Assembly: GCA_030686995.1 (NCBI GenBank)
Contig: CM060702.1
Span: forward strand, 69,531,440-69,595,439
Reading direction: 5' to 3'
Length of the DNA: 64,000 bases
Origin: Artemisia argyi
Taxonomy: Eukaryota; Streptophyta; Magnoliopsida; Asterales; Asteraceae
Both the position numbers and the translations under genes were made by a program. Positions 57,456-64,000 of the stretch are shown here, piece after piece; position 1 is the first letter of the stretch, and each line of letters starts with the position of its first letter. The notes below the pieces were generated by a model that was not told where the DNA came from, searched no databases, and saw only the letters and a program-made list of their open reading frames with translations.

Positions 57456-57767
57456 TTATCCATGGGACGATTCAATTCTAAGTATAAACAGGTCAATTTT
57501 CCTGCGGTCCTTGAGTTGTATTTCAAGCAAGCAATCATGGCCAGTTGCAGCCCCCGAATTGAAATGAGTAACAGAAGTGGCTGCCTCATCGATTGTTTGT
57601 TCCTTCTTTTGAATCACCTCCCTTAGTTGGCTGCTCTCCTCCCCAATACGAGCAATGAAACTCATCTCCTTTGCTTTATCATGCGTTACCAACAACTTGA
57701 ATGCATCAACAAGTTTCCCAGATTCTGTCGCAACTTTCATTTCATCAAGATTTGGAGTGCCTTCCAT
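57456..57767 (-). CDS. Short hypothetical protein with coiled-coil segment, upstream of the movement-protein-like frame
   Basis: A 103-codon minus-strand frame starts at an ATG (MEGTPNLDEMKV). It has a predicted helical, charged stretch (SSQLREVIQKKEQTIDEAA) and ends KIDLFILRIESSHG before a TAA. I do not recognise the family. Its position about 100 bases upstream of the movement-protein-like frame, on the same strand, suggests the two were exons or adjoining parts of one gene or one integrated viral segment. It is intact, but expression is unknown. Confidence 0.4.
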   Translation of the reverse strand: MEGTPNLDEMKVATESGKLVDAFKLLVTHDKAKEMSFIARIGEESSQLREVIQKKEQTIDEAATSVTHFNSGAATGHDCLLEIQLKDRRKIDLFILRIESSHG

Positions 57768-57779
57768 ATTAAAATTAGG

Positions 57780-60700
57780 GTTAAAATGTGTTTAGAGTTA
57801 ATGTGGTTAGATGTATTTTACATTTAGGGTTAAGGCGTATTTATAAAGACAATGTGTGGTTCAAATAATTAGGCATTCCGAATTGCATTTAGAAAAAAAA
57901 CAACATAAAGAAAATCAAGAGGCATTAGAACATTTAATTTGGGTGTTAATGCAGTCTTTGCATCTTCTCCCATGCATGAATGGGGATTGCAATATTTAGA
58001 AAGATGTCCAGCATTTCAATATAAACCCATCATTTATACATTGGACATAAAACAACCCCTCTATGCACAATGCATTACCATTAATATCCTAAACTTAAAA
58101 AAAATACTTAAAACTTGCAATGTAAACCCCTCATTTATACATTGTATATAAAACAACCCATCTATGCACAATACATTACCCTTAACATCCTAAACTTCAA
58201 AAAAATGCTTAAAACTTATATTTTTTTTTTATTTATCACGTAAATAAATAATCTATAACAATCAACTTTCATATGTTGCGTCTACTTCAACATTACGGAA
58301 AAAAATACATAGTTATTCAACAAGCAGACCGTGCATCGCACGGGTTGTATCTTGCCTCGTATCATTTAATTTTTAGATACCCAACATCGATAAGGTAATA
58401 ATTATTTGGGAAAAAACAATATGTCAAACTCTTGATGATAAAGTCTTTAAAAGAAATAATGATGGATTGTGAAAAATAAAAAATATAAGAAAAAGAACTT
58501 GTGAAATAATAAATCAAAAGTTGATAAGAAGTTGGTAAAAGTAAAGACTTCAAAAATGCATTTTTTTTTAATTATACATAGAATTACTAGTACTTTGAGA
58601 AAAAGTAGGTAAAAAAGTACCGTCTAACTTGCTTAATTAAAATTGCTTTTTTTTTCTTTTTTCTTTTTTTTACAAAATTAATACAAAAGTAAAAAAAATA
58701 GTAGTTTGGATATATAACAGAAAACCGCTTCTGCTTTAAGAAAAGCACATATGTAGAAAAGTGGAAAAATAAGCAATACCAAACACCCTCCTAATACATC
58801 ACACATCTCAACTCGTAGCCACTTACTTGATGAGTCAGTCACAAAGCGCTAGACTAAAATCCATTTGGTAGGCACGTTTGTCCCATGTTTGCGGTGTGAT
58901 TACAACACTGTTTATATAAAAACAAGTATAAACAAGTCCCGGTCAAGTGCTTGTTAATCTTGACTTAATAATTCCATGTCCCAAAACACCTTTGTCACCC
59001 TGTTGGTCTCCTTTTTTTCATGTTTCTTGCAGGGCTCTGTAATAAAGCCAAGTCGAGAGGGTTTAAGCTTGGCTCGAAAATCACAAGGTAAGCTCGAGTT
59101 CGGCTTGATAGCTCAACGACCTTTAATCATCCACGCTTGACCATGGATCGAGTAATGAGCTTAGCTCGAAAAGCTCGAATTTATGCATAAATATTATATT
59201 CGACGGCCAAACTCATTAATAAAGTCAAGAAAATACTCGATGAACTTAAAAACAAAGAACATTTATAGAACATTAGGGCATTATGGTTTCAAAAGTCCGT
59301 CTATGATAAATAATTAAACTATTATACCAATATCTATCTATAATACTATAAGATTCAGTCCCTAAATTTAATGTGGAGTTATGATGATAGAGTTTTTAGA
59401 GTTAGAAACAAGTTGGAGTCCTTCAGTATTCGTCTAATTAATTGGAGGGCATGCAAAGGGTTTATGTTATGAATGCCTTAAGAAACGAAAAGATTTGTCT
59501 ATAGCGTACACTTATTCCTCATTATTAGGCATGTGTTAATAAAGGTATACAAACCATCCTCATAATTGATGAATATGAAGTGTTGCTGGAGTATTAATGC
59601 TTGAAGCAGGTATAAAATCCATCCACGGATGAGAAAGAAACATAGCAAAAAATCACACTAATTCTGTGTGCTAAATCCCATCGTCATATCTAACAACAAC
59701 AAAATCGACAAAAAAAAATCTTCTTTCCATCAACCACAGTTTCAAACAACAACAACAACAACAAATCCTATAAACAAATCACGGCTACGACAAAAAATAA
59801 CCAAACGAACCATATTCCATCTACCCCCTTCGAATCACAGCCCTTTCAAACAAGCAAATCCAAAAACTAATCCTAATCCCATTAACAAAGATCTCAGCTC
59901 TTTTCTTTATGTACTCACAGATTCGAGTAAAAGAAAACATCATCATAGATCGTGTTGAAGCTTAACTTCATTTTTAATATCCGAAAATTATAAAGATAGA
60001 ACAATAACAAATCTGTTATCATTCTTTCTTTTCTTTCGGTTAAAGATACGAAATCAACACACAAAAATTTGCACCTACCGGAGACCTCAGTATGAGATCT
60101 TGATGCCGTGTTCATCTTTCTTAGATGGTGGATGCAAGGATGAATTGATGGCAACGCAAGGTGTTTGAATGTGAGATATTTGATTTGATGAGTCTTGATG
60201 TGAGGAGATGAAAAGTTAGGTGAGAGGTGATGTGAGAATGGGGCGGACAAAATGGAGTGTGTGTTCTAGGGTTACGGTGAAATGAGAGATTAGAGTTATA
60301 TCAATAATCGGGTGTGTCTCTTGGGTTTGGAGTTAGGCTCATTGATTTGGACCGTATTTTTGGATTGGGTTTAATGATTGGGTTGAAAAGGTTTATCAAT
60401 GCATAAAGGCTAAATAATATCATGTCGTGCACATGTTTATTCATATCGATGTAACTAATCATATAATCCATTCGTGATGTTGATTTTCCTTCTTGGTTAA
60501 CTCAGTTCGTAAACTTGGTTTTTATTAACAATCAATGTATGTATTTTAAAGTACTAGCATGGTGAATATGCGATACGGCGATATACGATATCAAAATATA
60601 GAAAGAAAACGGTGGTAGTTGTTGAGCGTGTGTCATTTATTATGGTGTAAATGTGACTCATGTTATGCAACTTATCTTAAAATTATAATATATGCCAACC

Positions 60701-60880
60701 CGTCAATAAAAAATAGCTTATAACATAGTAATGTAAATAAGTAAAGTTATAAAATATATACATGCATACAAGAACAAAATGGTTACAAGATACTTTTGTT
60801 CATTTAGTTTTGCTTTTGGCTCTACACTTACAAAATAAAGAACCATATCCTAACAAGTTGATATTATTAGCCAATGGAAT
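57780..60880. other. AT-rich intergenic region
   Basis: A roughly 100-bp tandem duplication lies at 58018-58220. At 58328-58343, CCGTGC and GCACGG form a hairpin seen at the ends of many plant transposons. 59040-59175 has AGCTCGA-rich pieces of an old miniature element. 59665-59960 is an open but low-complexity frame (AACAAC repeats, Asn/Thr/Lys/Pro-rich); 60250-59915 is open on the other strand. Neither looks like a conserved protein. GCGATACGGCGATATACGATATC at about 60570-60592 is partly palindromic. Confidence 0.4.
58018..58220. repeat. Tandem duplication with a period of about 100 bp
   Basis: The TAAACCC-CATTTATACATTG block at 58022 recurs at 58122, each followed by ATAAAACAACCC, CTATGCACAAT, CATTACC, TTAA-ATCCTAAACTT and a short A-run. 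The two units differ at a few positions. Confidence 0.8.
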
Positions 60881-60882
60881 AT

Positions 60883-62934
60883 TGATGCGTGGGAATCGCA
60901 ACAGGCTTTACCTCTCGAGGGATCTCGAGAAGCTTACAACCCCCACCAGGCAATGTACCTGATCGTTGTAGTATAGTATAGTGACAAGTACCGGGGGATT
61001 GATCGTTCAGCTTAGGAATAGTGTCGCTAGGATTAGAAAGCCTAAATACTAGTTCTAAAGGTGAGGGATGATTATTTTTGTGTTTTTATATTTTTATGAA
61101 AGCAAGTTAAAATCTCGGGTTTTGGAAGAGTGGGCGGAATTAGTTGCTATTCAACTAACCCAATACTAAGATGTAATCAAAATAAAATAATGAAAATAAA
61201 AATAAACTAATTTATACTAAAGTTGTGAGCAGTAATTGGAGAAAATGTGTTTACTTAGATTTCACTACTCTCTAGATATCTTTTACACGTTAATTACTTG
61301 TTATAATTGCATGGATGACGGATCGTATTCCTTAATACCATTCATGGGGTGGCACACATAACTCCCCAATTATATGAGCTCTTATCTCCTCCTACACCAT
61401 GCCCAACACAACTATAGGGATTGTAAACAGTGGCTCATGCATTAAATATAACCAATAAAGACCTAGTGCGCCTCGGTTCATGTTTCTTAAGACGTTCAAG
61501 CATGTTACCATTTGGAGATCTGCCAGTTTTCTTAAGCCTAACATATAAATCATTCATCCAAAACAAGAATAAACAAGTAATCAACACATAATCAATATCT
61601 AGGTTTCATTAGATCTAAGCAAACACAAAAGAGATCTAGCCTAGCATGATAGAATTAAGACAAGAACAAGATATAGACAACCAACACATAGACACATTGA
61701 TTGAATTAAAAGAACACTTATCTTGATTAATCATGCAAGGTATCAAGGGGTTGGAACCCTTGAAAAACCTGTAAAGTTACACCAAAATCGTCTTTAGGGT
61801 TTCTCCCAAAACTCCTCTCTTTAAATGTGAAAAACTAGAAAACTATATATAGGAAAATAGGAATGACGGCGTCAAGAACAAAGGTGTGACGCCGTCATCT
61901 CGCCGCCAAATACTTCCTCGAACGGCCTTGATCTACTTCTGACGCCGTCAAGGCCTAGGCCGTCACACAAATTACTCTTGACGCCCTGTGTGTGACGCCG
62001 TCATCAACTACGGATTTTAATTCTTGGGGTTTTGACACCGTCAGGACAGCTCTTGACGCCTTCATGAACTCTCGGATTTTATTATTGAGGTTTGACGCGG
62101 TCAAGACATTACTCTTGACGCCGTCACCTACTGTTCCCAGCATGGAAAATTGAGACTTTGCCGTTTTCTTCACTTTTATGCTCTAAAAACGTCCAAAATG
62201 GCTTCTTTTCCAGAATTCACTCTCCAAGTACCTAAAATCACAAAAGGAACGATTTAGGGCAATATTTGATCAAATAAGTTCGGATTCGGGCTTAAATGAC
62301 CCCTTAAAAGTGGTTCATTTTTCGCCTTATCATATACCCTTACACTTGAGATTTGCTTGTCCTCAAGCAAATGCGCTTTTATTCTACTCAAAAGACAAGT
62401 TAGGGGTCATTTAACACTAATATAAAAGTAATTACAACAAATAATCGTTCCACTAAAGACCAATAGACAAGCACGGAGGTCATACACTAGCACCTCACAA
62501 ATAGTGTTTAGATACTCACATCTCTCGGGTGTAATAAAGTAATATAACATTATGGAAATGGAAGATATCTCTCACTACCTGTCATAGCAAAATAGATTAC
62601 CATAGGCTTGGGAAAGGATCAAACCTCCACCACATGGCGTAAGCACCTAGGATAAACTATCAAAGATGTCTTTTAAAGGGTTGTAACGTTAGGTATAGGG
62701 ATATGAATTACACGGTTTTGTTGGATAAAGGAAGTTTTTACTGGTGGCGAGTTAACAATCTTTGTTAATTACATGTACAATATGGCGTTGCTAAGCCAAG
62801 ACTAGACTCGACTTAAGCTAATAAATGAGAAATAACAAAAACATAAAATGAACATAGAATAAAAAGGGATGGTAGTCCGTATGTTTTTTCTCTTTTTCCT
62901 TTTTTCTATTTTTTTTTCTTTTTCTTGATTTTTT

Positions 62935-62974
<40 letters not shown>

Positions 62975-64000
62975 ATACACTCTTACCCTACCATCCAAAA
63001 TAATACATCATAGGGAATGAACATTTCCCTTACACTTGAATTTTTACATACTTTACAATTAACTAATCTAATGACTCGAATTAAGAAAATTAAAACACTT
63101 GAAGCACTTTTAAGATTAACGTACATATGGGGGTAATAATTGATGTTCTTCCCCATTACTCCATAAAATAAGTACTTACCCATGAGTCCCAATTGTCCCA
63201 AAACAATATGTACAAGGATATGACTCGACTTAGCAACCATGTAATCAATTAGAAAGTTAACTTAGGGTTTAACAAATAACAATAATGCACTAAAGATGAG
63301 CGCATACACGGAAGGCTAAGGCGATTTGGGTGTACATTTAAGTGGGGTGTAACAAATTCTTCCTTTAAGTAAAATGCTTAAAGTTAGAAACGAAAAGATA
63401 GGCTCGGAGGGGTGTACTAGGGGTTTCGTGTACTAAAAATGAGTACAACGCTAAGGGTGTGGGAAAAATTAGTTGACTTAACTAGCGAAATAATATGACT
63501 TAAATGGTCAAGTAATTATAATACGGGTTTAACACAAGGGTGATCCTAATGCCTCTTATCGTGTAGTAAATCCTACCACACGAATGTAGTCTCACTAGCG
63601 GTCTCGGGATGCATCACTAACGCAATTTCTAGAATCTAAATGCTACCGGTACACTCATAAGCACTAATAATGAATGTTTTTCCTATCAAATCTAAAGGCG
63701 AACCTCACATATTTGGGTGAAAATTTTTTCTGAATATACGGTTTTGTGCTAGTCATACAATCTCCTATCCATGAGACGCTTGCTATGGCTAAAGTTTCAC
63801 TCCTAAATGTTGTAAAAAATTTTAAATTTAGCGCTAAAATTGCACTAACAAGTATTTCTCATAGTTTTATTACACATCTACCATCAAACAAAACAAACTC
63901 AAGCGAAAGTGCATATGTAAGGTATCATCTTTTTACCCTCCACTTACACTTAAGATGAACATTGTCCTCAATGTTCAAGTAAAGAATGTAAAAGTGAAAA
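60883..64000 (-). mobile_element. Athila-like element, 3' LTR and part of the internal domain, cut by the window end
   Basis: The LTR (60883-62332, TGATGCGTGG...GCCTTATCA) is followed by internal sequence collinear with 23773-25400 up to the last base of the window. The orientation is therefore minus, with the 5' part to the right. The left flank is AATAT (60878-60882), which should recur as the target duplication beyond the window. The LTR is more diverged from the 13152-30333 element than that element's two LTRs are from each other, so it is a separate insertion. No coding sequence is reached in the window. Confidence 0.88.
61843..62126 (-). promoter_or_regulatory. LTR promoter: TATA box plus TGACG-motif array (fourth Athila copy)
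   Basis: CTATATATAG at 61843-61852, then upstream on the minus strand TGACGGCGTCA (61864-61874), TGACGCCGTCA (61887-61897) and further intact or mutated units to 62116-62126. Several units have one change (for example TTGACACCGTCA and TTGACGCGGTCA). Confidence 0.6.

Noticed and set aside
58328..58343. CCGTGC/GCACGG hairpin considered as a Helitron 3' end
   Set aside because: No CTRR terminus follows within the expected 10-12 bases on either strand and no matching 5' TC end was found.
59668..60250. Opposed open frames of 96 and 111 codons
   Set aside because: Both are low in complexity (Asn/Thr/Lys/Pro or His/Ser/Pro), lack motifs and have no splice context; kept only as a note in the intergenic entry.

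Overview
The window is nuclear DNA from a flowering plant, almost certainly a eudicot. It has intron-containing genes with GT/AG junctions, a nuclear gene for a plastid-targeted ribosomal protein, Ty1/copia and Ty3/gypsy LTR retrotransposons with plant-type primer sites, hAT-type MITEs, tRNA-derived SINEs and a LINE tail. The style of the repeats fits an asterid such as a composite, but that is only an impression. Only three complete protein-coding genes and one tRNA gene can be supported; most of the rest is transposable elements, often nested.

Layout. (1) 1-4723: nearly all of a non-coding LTR retrotransposon with a Met-tRNA primer site, whose internal domain is full of short inverted repeats. 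(2) 4979-7821, minus: a four-exon exostosin-family glycosyltransferase gene. (3) 8342-8720: a hAT MITE. (4) 8816-13150: a decayed copia element, invaded at 8896-11724 by a deleted Athila-like element, and followed by a decayed Pro-rich frame. (5) 13152-30333: an Athila-type Ty3/gypsy element with target duplication GTACC. It carries one intact gag-protease frame and no pol, and its 3' LTR is split by a young 9.2-kb non-coding element (14152-23389). (6) 30339-33058: AT-rich remnants, a broken coding fragment and two long (AT)n arrays. (7) 33059-36977: a tandem duplication that appears to cover the promoter and 5' leader of the next gene, with a solo LTR in the second copy. (8) 37001-47463, plus: a DnaJ/Jiv-type membrane co-chaperone gene (nine coding exons, large inferred 5'-UTR intron) with several hAT insertions in its introns. 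(9) 50024-50096, minus: tRNA-Val(UAC). (10) 50753-54011, plus: a five-exon gene for plastid ribosomal protein S6, with a SINE exactly at one of its splice donors. (11) 55540-56720: the tail of a LINE. (12) 56730-57767: a broken frame resembling a plant-virus 30K movement protein, plus a short coiled-coil frame. (13) 60883-64000: the 3' part of a fourth Athila-like copy, running off the window.

The three host genes have unrelated roles (Golgi glycan synthesis, membrane co-chaperone, plastid translation), so the plant genes show no shared pathway. The repeats are connected: four Athila-like LTRs share a TATA box preceded by an array of TGACGCCGTCA motifs. The young nested element landed inside one such motif. 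Target duplications and LTR differences give the order of insertion. All exon joins below were made by reading splice sites and phase by eye; no alignment or database search was run.
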